Of a stretch of 64,000 bases of DNA, positions 26,400 through 37,468 are shown in pieces. Source of the stretch: Chlamydoabsidia padenii (lineage: Eukaryota > Mucoromycota > Mucoromycetes > Mucorales > Cunninghamellaceae); NCBI GenBank assembly GCA_025330725.1, contig JAIWND010000018.1, positions 496,001 to 560,000 of the forward strand. The letters run 5' to 3'. The position numbers were made by a program, and so were the translations under genes. Each line of letters starts with the position of its first letter. Within the stretch, counting starts at the first letter, position 1. A model generated the notes under the pieces. The model did no database searches. It had not been told where the DNA came from and saw only the letters and a list, made by a program, of their open reading frames with translations.

Positions 26400-27060
26400 G
26401 CTCTACAACGAAATCTCGACTGACAACGCTTCCCCTCCATGATCATGCCCCCAAATCGGGGATTGCTAGACGCATTGAATGTTGGTGTTTGGCGGTTGAA
26501 AATGACGTTTTCTTTCGTCTATCATAGAAAAAATTATCTTCGTCGCAAAGGAAAGGTAAAAGTCATTGCAAGCCGAAACATACTAACACAAGGACCTTGG
26601 TACTTGACTTTGCGGTAACGTATGTTGGAAATGGGTAATAGTGTCCACATGGCCACTTTAATCATTAGGATTCATTAACAATGGAGCGGTAAAAAGCCCC
26701 TTCCAACTCTGACGAGGGACTGATGGAATTTGAAAATGATTTTTGCTCCTGTCTGTGAAAAAAGTCTTCTTGCATGAGACAGGTAAAACTCATTACAAGC
26801 TTGGACAGACTGGCACAACGGTCCTGGTGCTTGACTTTTGCGGTAAAGTATATTGAAAATGGGTTATAGTATTCACATCACCACTTTAATCATTAGCATC
26901 CTTTAACAATGGGGCGAGGAAAGCCTATCCAAAATCTTAGTAAGGAATCAAGGTAAAGCGGGGTTTGAACACGAAGTGGGTTTCATGACAGGTATAAGTC
27001 ATCGCAAGTTCGGACATATTGGCACAAGGGACTTGGTGCTTGGCTTTTAACCTAAATACC
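26400..27060 (+). repeat. Repeat family B, further direct units
   Basis: Units at about 26555-26760, 26780-26990 and a truncated one at 26990-27050 share the same core (CACTTTAATCATTAGCATCC, CTTGGTGCTTGACTTT, GGTAAAGTAT). Elements AAAGCGGGGTTTGAACACG (26955-26973) and GTTCAAACCCCGCC (27190-27203) lie in or just after this array. Confidence 0.7.
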
Positions 27061-27674
27061 ATAACCATTTGACGTCTACTAAAGACCCCATCTTTTTGTT
27101 TTATTTATTTTTTATTGATTTGATTGACTACATCTAGACATAATCCTAAAATTCGTACGATTTCCCCAGCACTGACCTACCATTCATGCAGAACATGTTC
27201 AAACCCCGCCATCATCGATCTTCCTTTTTTTTTTTTATACAGCTAGTGGAATTCGTTCCTGAGAACCATATAACATAAGCTTTTTATGCACTATGATAAC
27301 TGTAGAAGTTTTCTACCCCGTACCGCAACAGCGGCATTCCAACCTTTCTTTCCCCTTCGATGAGGTAAGATCCAAGTGAGTACAAACTAGATCATGCTAA
27401 TGGTTATTTTGGATCAATTTGGAAACATGATCACTTGAATCAAATGTGAGGGAAAGACCTTTTCATTAGTATGTGCATTCTGAATGGCAGTTACTCATGG
27501 CGCAAAGGTGTTAAAAAAACAAAGTAGAAGCCCAATTTAGGAATGCCCATGGCGGGATTTGAACTTGATACGAGAGTCGTGACCGCCTTGAAGAAAAAAA
27601 ATCTCGCCCTTTTTCAATTCAAGCACTCTTCTTCCACTTTTTTTTTTCTTTTTTTTCTGATCAACCTTTTAATC
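27061..27674. promoter_or_regulatory. 5' flank of the NOC3 gene
   Basis: About 600 bp without a gene. It contains GTTCAAACCCCGCC near 27190 and GGCGGGATTTGAACTT at 27551-27566, about 120 bp upstream of the NOC3 start, then a long pyrimidine tract up to the ATG. The regulatory role is inferred. Confidence 0.35.
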
Positions 27675-28495
27675 ATGCCTTCGAAAAAGTCAAACGTCAA
27701 GAAAACCACCAAACCACCTAAATCTAGTGGAGCAAGACCAAAACGGTCTAATACTTCTAACAATGCCAATCCTCCCAAGAAGCAACCCAAGGTAATGTAT
27801 CAAAAAAGAAAAAGCTTACTTGACAATAAAGGACGATCTTGGTTGGATCCAACTTTGATCTATAACCAATCTGTATTCTAATTATCGTTTTGCTCTCTTC
27901 ACAACATAGAACAAGGAATTCCTGGCTGTACCCGAAGTGGACGATGATGAACTTGTGGTGTCCGATGAAGATATGGCCTTCTTTGCTGAAAATGAAGGGT
28001 TCGGTAGCTTCTTACAGTCCATGGATACAAAGGAACTGACAAGGTAAAAGAAGAAGAAGACGGTTGGTTTTTATTGTTTAACTAATGTGTCTACTTGATT
28101 ATAGAAACACCAAGAAAACCAAAGCACCCAAAGCAGCACCCATCTCCAACGCCAAGAAACTGGAAGGCATCCCTGAACCAACCGATCTCTCCTCCTCTGA
28201 CGAAGAAGATTACGACGATACCATGGTGGCTCAAGACCTCGACAGTGACAATGAAGACTTGTTGCGCGATTTATCCTCTGACTCTGAAAATGAACAAGAT
28301 CAACCTCAACAGAAACCCAATAAGAAGGATCAACAACCATCTGACGACGACGACGACGACAACGAAATGGATTATGAATTGCAGCCTCGTAAGGTGGCTT
28401 CTGAATGGTCTCGAAAGGATTATGTGACGAAATTGCCTATCAAGTTACCTGGTGGGAAATTGGCTCAACAAGACGAAGAAGAACCCACCTCTGGT

Positions 28496-28529
<34 letters not shown>

Positions 28530-30736
28530 CGTCTGTTATTCCTGATGATACTATGGAGGTCGAAGAAGATATGGACGACAAACCGGTACTTACAAAGAAA
28601 CAACTGATCGTGGCCAAGAAGGAAGAATTGGCTAATCTTGCTTCCCTCTTACAAGAAGATCCTGAAGGAAACGTAAGTATTTGATAATATGAATTGGATG
28701 CCTTGTTTTTAACTAACATTTTGATTTATTTGATGTATACAGATCGGGAGATTAAAGACCTTCCGTGAAATCTATAAATCTGACAATGCGACTGTGCGAA
28801 AACTGACTCTTTTGGCTCAATTGGCGGTATACAAGGACATTATTCCTGGGTAAGTATAGTTTATTTCACTGAAGAGGGTAGGAAATCATGCTTGTCTAAC
28901 TTCTTATCTTGAATAGATACCGTATTCGAACGCTTACTGCAAAAGAAACCGAAGTACAAGTCACCAAGGATGTCAAAAAGTTACGGCAATTTGAACAAGC
29001 ATTGCTACATAACTATGGGTTGTATCTAAAAGATCTGAACACACTTTTATCCAGTAAGTAAAACAAAAGAAAAAATAAAGTGGGAAGGGGGATGAATGAC
29101 ACATAAATCGACTCATCACAATTTTTAATTGTTAATAGAACGAAACGCGGACATCGATGCTTCTATGGCTGTAGTGGCAACCCGATGTTTATGTGAACTA
29201 TTGATGGCCAAACCCCACTTCAACTTTAGATTGGAAATCATGGTGTCTATTGTTGCTCGTATGAGTACTCTTCAATGGAATGAAGTAAGTCCTTAAAAAA
29301 CACAAGGCATGATTCCATACTTAACACTCGTCTTTTTGCACTATAGATGGCGGAATTGTCCTACAAAGCAATCGTCGATCTTCTCGAAAACGACGAATCT
29401 GGGCGAACTTCTTTAGATGCGGTGAAAATGGTGACTCGGATGATCAAATCGAAAGGATACGCTGTACACGAAAAGGTGGTAGAAATCTTTTTACATTTGC
29501 GACTCATGGACGAAATGGCCCCTATCTCTTCTTCCGAACAAGACGACTCGACCAATCCCAAGAAACGAAAAGCCAAGGACAAGCCTTTCATGACCAAGAA
29601 AGCAAGAAAAGCAATGAAGGAAACCAAGGAAATCGAAAAGGAATTCCAAGAAGCTGAAGCGGTTGTCAGCAAAGAAGAAAAGGACAAAACGGTAAGTTTA
29701 CAAGCAAAACAAGGTAAAGAATAAAGTGAATATGTACTAACACTGTCATCTTGAACACTATAGCACACGGAAACTTTGAAATTGGTATTTGCCTTCTACT
29801 TCCGTATCCTGAAGAAGCAATCCTCCTCACCGCTACTACCAGGTGTCCTGCATGGTTTGTCACGGTAAGATAAACACTCTTTTGGGTAACAATAGAAAGG
29901 AACGTCTTACTCAATCTCTCTCTTTAATACGTGTGTGTGTGTGTTTAGGTTTGCTCATTTGATTAACGTTGACTTCTTTAATGATTTGCTGAATGCACTC
30001 CGGGACGTAATGAATCAATTCGACGACACTACATTATCTACTCGAGGAGGGGCCGGTACTCGCAAACGACTTTTATGTATCACAACCGCCTTCCAACTTT
30101 TATCGGGACAAGGCGAAGCATTGAATTATGATCTCAAGGACTTTTACAAGGAAATCTATCAAATCTTATTCATGGCAACTTATCGAACACGACTGGAAGA
30201 CGCTGTGGATGACACTAATGAATCAGAATCCGAACTCCTACTCCGTGGACTGGAAATGATGTTTTTGAAGAAACGACAAATTCCTATTGATAGATTAGCC
30301 GCCTTTGTAAAACGGTTTGCTTTGGTCGCACTGAATATGCCCAACAAGACGGTATCGCGTTGTCTTAGTCTCGTGCAACGTTTGTTACAGGTAAGAAAAA
30401 ATTGTCTCATGCGATCATCAATGAAAACGTTACTGACTTTTATACGAATCACCTGATTTATGTAGAGGAACCCTCGTCTCGATGCATTAATTCAATCGGA
30501 AGATCGTGCTGCCACTGGTGTTTACATGCCTCTCTTACAAGATCCAGAACTTTGCAATCCCTTTGGTACCAGTCTTTACGAACTCTTCCTCTATCAGGTA
30601 ATACAATCTCAAGAATGATGGAGGATCATACATGCTAATACTTTTTTTTTTCCTCTTCTTTTAATAGAATCATTACGACCCAAGCATTCGTGCACTCGCA
30701 CAGACAATTCAACAAGAACAACCTTCCACCAATTAG
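27675..30736 (+). CDS. NOC3: Nucleolar complex protein 3 (NOC3-like), ribosome export factor
   Basis: Eleven exons: 27675-27791, 27910-28043, 28105-28672, 28743-28849, 28917-29053, 29139-29284, 29347-29691, 29764-29864, 29949-30390, 30466-30597 and 30668-30736, for 765 aa. The N-terminus is Lys-rich and carries several acidic runs (poly-Glu near 28490-28530). Then come the NOC3 hallmarks: [51 protein letters not shown], and the CBF/Noc domain ([41 protein letters not shown]) near the C-terminus. Noc3 pairs with Noc2 for nuclear transport of pre-60S particles and also has a reported role in DNA replication licensing in yeast. An AATAAA signal lies at 30784. Confidence 0.93.
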
Positions 30737-30811
30737 AAATAGACTCTTTATAGTACCCCATAGTTTTGTTATTATACTTGCACAATAAAAAATTACGTTA
30801 TTATGATACAT

Positions 30812-30813
<2 letters not shown>

Positions 30814-30856
<43 letters not shown>
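30814..30856 (+). repeat. 43-nt poly(T) tract
   Basis: An uninterrupted T run just 3' of NOC3, 25 bp beyond its poly(A) signal. Confidence 0.9.
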
Positions 30857-30858
<2 letters not shown>

Positions 30859-31419
30859 TCCGATGGGAATGGATTGTGATTACGTACAAAGTATTTGGAG
30901 GGGAAACAATAAAGGGCACAGAAAAAGAGGGGGGGACTACTTATCATTGTACACATTAGTCAGGCATTGTTAACAGGACCATGTGGATAGTCAGTTAAAG
31001 GTTACACACATACTTACCACTTGAAAGTTACATTGTCATTTCACATGCTGAAGATACATCCATTTTCATGCCTTTATCAAGATTGAACCTTGTCTCTTTT
31101 TTTTTTTGTTTTCTATTATTATTCTGATCGAAAAAATTGATAAGACGTCAGGCCCCCCCCCTTTTTCTTTCTCGGGGCGGAGTCGGGATTTGAAAATGCA
31201 TGATAGACAAGCCGTCCTATTTTGGTAAAAAAGATGTGGGGCACTAATCCTTTTGGTTTATCCCATTGTATTTCATATTAACATAACTAAAAAAGAGTAT
31301 GGTTGGTTTTATTATTAATGTCAATGGGTCTATCATAAGGTATATATATATATGTATGAGGTCTAAAAAGGGGTGGAATGCATATGGGTATGTAAAAAAA
31401 AAAAAGCAAAAAAAGTAGA
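30857..31419. other. Intergenic stretch, no gene seen
   Basis: No supported gene. It contains GGGGCGGAGTCGGGATTTGA (31167-31186) and a minus-strand AATAATAAAACC poly(A) signal (plus near 31305-31316) that serves the zinc-knuckle microgene. An AT run lies near 31341-31353. Confidence 0.45.
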
Positions 31420-31585
31420 TCATCGTCTGGGAGAAACAGGACAATACTAAAAGAAGAGGATGTGAGCCAAATAGACAAAGTTATATATATTTATAAAGGG
31501 GACTTACCTTGGTTTGATGGACTTGAGATCCACAAATTTGACAGGAGCCACTAGTTCGCTTGTTTGGGCACATGGAAAAGGACAT
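31420..31585 (-). CDS. 34-aa CCHC zinc-knuckle microprotein
   Basis: Two exons (31585-31508 and 31446-31420) with a 61-nt intron that has consensus GTAAGT and CTTTTAG ends. The spliced frame codes for 34 aa. Splicing assembles CQICGSQVHQTKYC, which fits C-x2-C-x4-H-x4-C, the retroviral-type/CCHC zinc knuckle that binds single-stranded nucleic acid; the last Cys lies in exon 2. A TATATAACC promoter-like sequence and a purine-rich leader precede the ATG, and a poly(A) signal follows. Alternatively it could be the surviving end of a larger gene or element. A second in-frame ATG at 31573 would give 30 aa. Confidence 0.5.
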
Positions 31586-32064
31586 AATGAAAAAAAAGTT
31601 GGACAATAGATAGTGAAGAGAAAGAGAGAGAGAGAGAGAAGGAAGAGATCGGAGGGTGGGTTATATAAGTTTTTTTCTTCTTCATTGCATCCAAATTATG
31701 TCAACTTGATTTTCAATTATTTATTCTGTACCACCTTGCCACGTTTGACTTGCCATGTGACACAAGGTCCACGGTTTGACATTCGATTTTTGAAAAATAA
31801 ATATATCGGGATTTCAAAAAGACAAGTGGTGTGCAAAAGCATAAACGGCTGTTTATTACTCTACACGGATTTCTATGTTATAATATATCCTTATATGTTA
31901 TAAATGGTCAAGTAGAGAGAATGTAAACGTTTTATTAATTGACAGTAAATAGAGTAATATAATAACATAAGCAAGTTTAAAACAGAGATGCCTAAAGATG
32001 AATACAAGAAATGGACAGATGTAAAACTATACTAGTATCAAAGAAGACATTCATTTAAACCAAA
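31586..32064. other. Intergenic stretch, no gene seen
   Basis: Contains a GA repeat near 31615-31640 and ATCGGGATTTCAAAAAG near 31806-31822. Otherwise AT-rich, without supported coding. Confidence 0.4.
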
Positions 32065-33372
32065 ATGGAATGTATAACCATCATGAAGAAACCTATCACC
32101 AGGGAATCCACCACCAGTAACCATTTGACTATTAATATCATTCACGTCGATAGTATTCGCATCAAAGGCAACCCCTTCCCTCCATCACCATATCGAGTTC
32201 TTCTTTTGTGTGAGTCGATAGTAAAAGATTCACCCCACTTGCTTGATTTAATGTATTGTAAATCCAGTTGCCTTTTTGGTTCCCGATTTTCCCCTTTTGA
32301 TAGGTCGAGTACCTTGTAATGGTGACTTTTTGAATACCGATTTTGCTGAAGACGGTGATGGTATTCCATAAATCTATTAAAAAAAAAAATAAAAAAAAAT
32401 AAAAAAAAGAGAGAAAAAAGGGATGGGTGAGTCGTTCATCATATCCTAGTTCACTTCGCCCGCAACCTTACCAGCATCGTGACTTTTGTCCCCATCTAGC
32501 AAGATAAAGTCGAGATGCCAAGGTCTCGTCATCATCTTGTAACGGATGAATTTTCTTCATCTAGATATAGAAAAGAGTTTAAAATGAAATAAATACAGGT
32601 TAAAATAAAGCAAAATAAAGCTATTAGAGTATGGTTGTACATCACATTTCCAACCTTAATTGTTTATTCTTGTGACCCACTTTATTCCCCATTTTCTTAT
32701 CTTACCTTTTTGTATTGGTATTCATCACGGAATTTTCATTATCAAGGCAGCGGCTTGTTGATCAGTCGTAGAATACACGGGTCTTGAAAAGAGTCCATAC
32801 CTAAATGTACAAGAGATCACCGTCAGAGGTTGGTTCATCCATGTCTTTTGATCATATATCAACTTGCTTTTGATTAGAGAGCATCCACCTTTGAGGTGCC
32901 TTGAAAAAGCAAGGTTATCTTGATACATACTTTGTTGTTGTTCTTGTTGTCCAGCCTACGCGTCATTTAGTTTCTTGACGTATTCCCGTTATTTGTCTAA
33001 CTATACTACCTTGCCATACATTCGTTCAGTTCCTTCAAGATTTCCCACAGTCAAACGATATCTTTGGCCATGAGATTAGTTTGAATCTAATATTGCCAAC
33101 AAGGTGGGATTAACGTCGATTCAATCCCTAAAAAAAAGGTACCAGTTTATAGACATTAACCACGTAGTTGTACTTGCAGATAGTATCCCCCGTATAGTTT
33201 TACTGCTTATTGTTAGTTTCCAATCTTGTATCCTTGAATGGCTTGAGCTTTGTTCCCGCAGATCTAAAGGCAACCTTTTTTTTTTATTAAAAAAAGTGGT
33301 TAGTTCACCATAATTGACTAGAGCCACGTTATCCGGTTTAAGAAGTTGATCGACATTCATAGGCGTGGTCAT
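32065..33372 (-). pseudogene. Decayed multi-exon gene, family unknown
   Basis: Coding-like fragments occur in order on the minus strand but are broken. They begin MNVDQLLKPDNVALVNYGEL at 33360. Then come a block near 33000-33080 with stops, a block MYQDNLAFSRHLKGG near 32928 and a C-terminal block LWNTITVFSKIGIQKVTI near 32357-32160 that shifts frame before GGGFPGD. Acceptor-like TTTTAG and TTTAG sequences separate some blocks. No single frame or plausible splice pattern joins them. I do not recognise the family. Confidence 0.4.
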
Positions 33373-33978
33373 TGTTGATACAAAGTGTACATGTGTAGGG
33401 TTTATTTATATATAAATGTACAAAAAGAAGTGTTAAATGCCTTTGAAGAGGAGGAATAATTATGTAGACAAAAGAGGAGAAAAGGTGTGGAAGAAAGAAA
33501 TTGAGGCCAATCATCGCCAATCGCTTAAATTCAAGGTGTTCAAATCCCGCTCTGATCGCTCAAATCCTTGGGGGGGATCCCGCTTTCTGTCCTTTCTTTT
33601 TCTTCTTCTTGGTGGATGAAGAACATTCTTGAATTCGACTATACTTCAAACGATCAACATCTTTTTATCCTTGTCATTCAATTGATACGACCATAACAAT
33701 ACAACCATGTCGCCAATACTTGTTATAGAACGAATCAACCCATCAGCTTGACCCACCTTATAGCATCATAACACTGGTAAATCGCCGTGATGGAAAACCA
33801 AACTGGATTGGACGCTTACTTTACTGGATGACTATAAATAGGTAACATTTGACTGTGGCAGGTGTTGGTTTGAACTATGAAGGTGACAACACTTGGTAAG
33901 AACAAGTAAGAATGACGAACAGGACGAATACAGTAGAAGGATAATATTCCTATAATGGAACACTCACTCGTTAAACTC

Positions 33979-34009
<31 letters not shown>

Positions 34010-34411
34010 TAGTAGACAAAACCAATAACAACAATGGGTCAAAATTAAACTATTGGGGTCAAATACATTTTTTTGTGGGGTAAACACTTCTTGTACTTGT
34101 CATTGGTTTGGTCTAACAATGGAATCTTTTGTTGGTGGTATTGGAATTCAAAAAGTAACTGACCGACATAGTATAGATTAGATTATTAGGTAGTACATAG
34201 GGGGTTTTAATTTGTTTACTAGCTTAAATAAAGATGGTTGTTGTTTATTGATGCTCATTGTCTTTTTTTATTTTAACAACACAATATCAAATATTTGATT
34301 GGCGGGGATGTTGAAAGACACTTGATTGGTCTTCCCACGCATTGAAGAACCTTTACTATCAACAAATGGTTTCATTCCCTTCTCTCTCTCTCTCTCTCTC
34401 TCTCTTTCAAA
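33373..34411. other. Intergenic stretch, no gene seen
   Basis: AT-rich. It holds GTTCAAATCCCGCTCTG (33538-33554), a T/A homopolymer pair near 33979-34008, GATTGGCGGGGATGTTGAAA (34297-34316) about 100 bp before the next gene, and a CT repeat (34382-34406) in that gene's leader. Confidence 0.45.
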
Positions 34412-34669
34412 ATGCCCTTCCGTTGTAAATGTGGACGTTCTTTTGAAAAGCCTGATTCTTTCTCGACTCATACTTCGGCCTGTGCGCCATTCCAACATCG
34501 ACGTGCCTCGGATAGTGATGTTGAGCAAACGTCTCCTTTCTGGATGCCTACGGGTATATCTATTCAAAATGTTTTTGAAGGTGCTCGAAGGAGATCCATG
34601 TCAAGTGCTACTTCTGTGCCAAATAATACTTCTGATGTAGTGTCTAATATCAGCTCATCATTCAAGTAA
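34412..34669 (+). CDS. Small C2HC zinc-finger-like protein
   Basis: A single exon of 85 aa. The N-terminus MPFRCKCGRSFEKPDSFSTH followed by TSAC gives C-x-C-x12-H-x4-C, a degenerate C2H2-type finger. The rest is polar and Ser/Thr-rich (SMSSATSVPNNTSD). A (CT)n leader immediately precedes the ATG and a GGCGGGGAT..TTGAA element lies about 100 bp upstream, so a real promoter is likely. The role is unknown. Confidence 0.6.
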   Translation: MPFRCKCGRSFEKPDSFSTHTSACAPFQHRRASDSDVEQTSPFWMPTGISIQNVFEGARRRSMSSATSVPNNTSDVVSNISSSFK

Positions 34670-35092
34670 AAATGTCAATCGATCTCATCTTTATTCCCCC
34701 CCACACACACTTCGTTGTTGTAATGGTATCCTTTGCTTTTTTATCTCCGATCCATACTTGGCCAATCACATACACTTTTCTCCTCCTCCATGGGGAGTGA
34801 TCGTTTTATAATAAAGAAAATTTTCTTTTATGCTAAAGACTTGCCTTCCATGGGACATGTAAACTCCGCATTCATGCAGATATTTCAAGTCCCGACTTTT
34901 TTTTATTGGGCTAATCGGATGGTCGTCCATAAAGACAAATAAGACAGTTAAACAAAGATTGTAAGACAAAAGTGTGTGGTTTTTATTAAAGTAAAGTAAA
35001 AAAAAAAGGCGTAAATCAATAAAGTGAGCGAGGGAATAATTGGTATCAATAGGGGATTAAGGTGTGTGTGTGTATGTATGGGGGACGGGGAT
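34670..35092. other. Intergenic stretch, no gene seen
   Basis: 3' flanks of the small zinc gene and of beta-tubulin. It has a GTTTTTATTAAAG minus-strand poly(A)-like signal near 34979 and a GT run near 35062-35073. Confidence 0.45.
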
Positions 35093-36889
35093 CTAGTCTT
35101 CTTCTTCGAATACCTGCTCTTCTTCCAAGTAATCATCTTCGTCTTCCAAGTATTCTTCATCCGCCGTCGCTTCCTATATTAACAATAAAGTGATCATTAG
35201 ATCCATTCTTTTTTTTCTTTTTCTTCTTCTTCTTTACCTGGTATTGTTGATATTCCGAAACAAGATCATGCATGTTGCTTTCAGCTTCAGTAAATTCCAT
35301 TTCATCCATCCCTTCACCAGTATACGCATGTATGAAAGCCTTGCGCCTAAACATGGCCGTGAATTGTTCATTGACCCGTTTGAAGAGTTCTTGAATAGCG
35401 GTGCTGTTGCCAATAAAGGTACCGCTCATCTTGAGACCAGCAGGAGGAATGTCACACAAGGAGGTCTTGACACTGTTGGGGATCCATTCCACAAAGTAAG
35501 AAGAGTTCTTTTGTTGGACAGCGAGCATCTGGTTTTCGACTTCCTTGGTAGAGAGACGACCACGGAAGATGGTGCCCACCGTCAAGTATCGTCCATGTCG
35601 AGGATCACAGGCCGCCATCATGTTACGAGCATCAAACATTTGAGCAGTCAGTTCAGGTACACTGATATTACGGTATTGTTGAGATCCAAAGGCTGTCAAT
35701 GGAGCAAACCCTACCATGAAAAAGTGGAGACGAGGAAAAGGGACTATTATATAAAAAGAGGTGAGTTTAATAGTATGATTCCAGTTTTTTTTTTTCTCTT
35801 CTACTAGACTTACCCATATTGACAAAGAGTTTTCGAAGATCACCATTGAGCTGACCAGGGAAACGTAAAGAAGTAGATACACCAGACATGACAGCCGACA
35901 CCAATTGATTCAAATCACCATAAGCAGGATTAGATAATTTCAAAGTCCGGAAGCAAATATCATACAATGCTTCGTTATCAATACAAAATGTCGCATCGCA
36001 GTTTTCCACCAGTTGATGCACAGTCAGCACGGCATTGTAAGGTTCCACCACTGTATCCGATACCTTGGGTGAGGGTACCACCGAGTAAGAGCACAACATG
36101 CGATCAGGATATTCTTCTCTGATCTTGGACAATAACAAGGAACCAAGACCAGACCCAGTACCACCACCAAGAGAATGAGCCAATTGGAACCCTTGGAGAC
36201 AATCGGTATGTTCAGCTTCTTTACGAATGATATCCAATACCGATTCTACCAATTCGGCACCTTCAGTGTAATATCCTTTCGCCCAGGCATTGCCGGCACC
36301 CGATTGACCAAATACAAAGTTGTCGGGTCGGAAGAGTTTACCAAAAGTCGATCCACGAATAGCATCCATTGTTGCTGGTTCCAAATCAACCATGACGGAT
36401 CTATTGTTGTTGTTTTTTTAAACAAAAAAAGGGGGGTCAGATCTCCTGGTTATTGATCATGTTTATCTCCTTTTGTGTGAAAGGGGTTGGTTGCTTTGGT
36501 TACCTGGGTACATATTTGCCAGACGAGCCTTCATTGTAGTAGACATTGATACGTTCGAGTTGGAGATCGTTTTCACCGCTATATATGGATACATTAGTGT
36601 GATGATATTCATGTTTCTCGTCTACATACCTGTGGGCCCCAGTCGGGTCAATCCCATGTTCTTCGCTAATGGTTTCCCAAAACTTTTGTCCAATCTATAA
36701 AGTCAACAAAGCATGAGTATCATTCCTATCATGTTGTGTTGATCTACTTACTTGGTTTCCGCATTGACCTAGAATAATAAACAAGTAAAAGTCATTTCGT
36801 TGACATGTGGGAGGTTAGTCAGGATACAATCTTGTTTTCTTTTCTTTTAATGATCACTTACCGACTTGTACGTGGATGATTTCCCTCAT
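35093..36889 (-). CDS. Beta-tubulin
   Basis: Seven exons: 36889-36862, 36768-36752, 36694-36630, 36578-36504, 36400-35814, 35743-35238 and 35173-35093, for 452 aa. The protein starts MREI (the cotranslational mRNA autoregulation motif), has QCGNQIG, the GTP-binding GGGTGSG loop, [24 protein letters not shown] and an acidic tail ending FEED. It polymerises with alpha-tubulin into microtubules. Exon 2 is only 17 nt. The residue count places Tyr at 167 and Ala at 198 ([13 protein letters not shown]), both positions where substitutions give benzimidazole resistance in other fungi. Other unusual residues are GAHSGEN at 34-40 and [12 protein letters not shown] in place of the usual S/ARG. The copy is complete and looks functional. 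Confidence 0.96.
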
Positions 36890-37468
36890 GTTGTATGTGT
36901 ATAAAGAAGATTAAGATAAAAAAGGATTAAAGTATAAAAAAGATATTGTGAGGAAAGAAAGAAAGAAGTCGAGAGGGGAAGGGGAAATAAAAAGGGGGGA
37001 AAAGGAAGAAAGAAAAAAAAAAACTTTGGCCAATCAACTGCACCATAGTCGGGGGTAAATTCTCGGAGCTTTGTCAACTAAATCAAAAATCAGGGGAATA
37101 AATCATTGTATAACCCAACTATAAAGGACCGGATGACTACCTATCCCATATAATCCTTGATCTTTTAACCATACTATAGTACATTGTGATAAAACAAGAA
37201 AAGAAAAAAGAGAGAGAGACCTAGTTAATTCTTCAAGTTATGAAATCATACTGTCCTATGTAGCACAGTAGTAATTTAATCAAGTACATCTGCAAGTCGA
37301 CTCTTTTTGGGAACATTGATGAATCCACATCAACCTCGTGGCTCCCATCGACATTTATGCCACCACACAAAGTCATGTAAGATTAAAAGAGGATTTTATT
37401 AATAAAGCAATAGAATGAATAAATGATCTAATGTAATATTTATATATGTATATACTAAAAAAAAAAGT
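36890..37468. other. Beta-tubulin promoter side and intergenic stretch
   Basis: Purine-rich (minus-strand pyrimidine-rich) leader of the tubulin gene, then AT-rich DNA. No supported gene. A minus-strand poly(A) signal for the next gene lies near 37397-37403. Confidence 0.4.

Noticed and set aside
23510..27060. CRISPR-like array of repeats
   Set aside because: Units are ~240 bp, diverged, partly inverted and without unique spacers; the organism is eukaryotic.
33538..33554. tRNA gene suggested by GTTCAAATCCCGC B-box-like sequence
   Set aside because: No A-box, no cloverleaf and no acceptor stem at this or the other similar sites.
35190..35807. Open frame opposite beta-tubulin
   Set aside because: Antisense shadow spanning a tubulin exon and intron.
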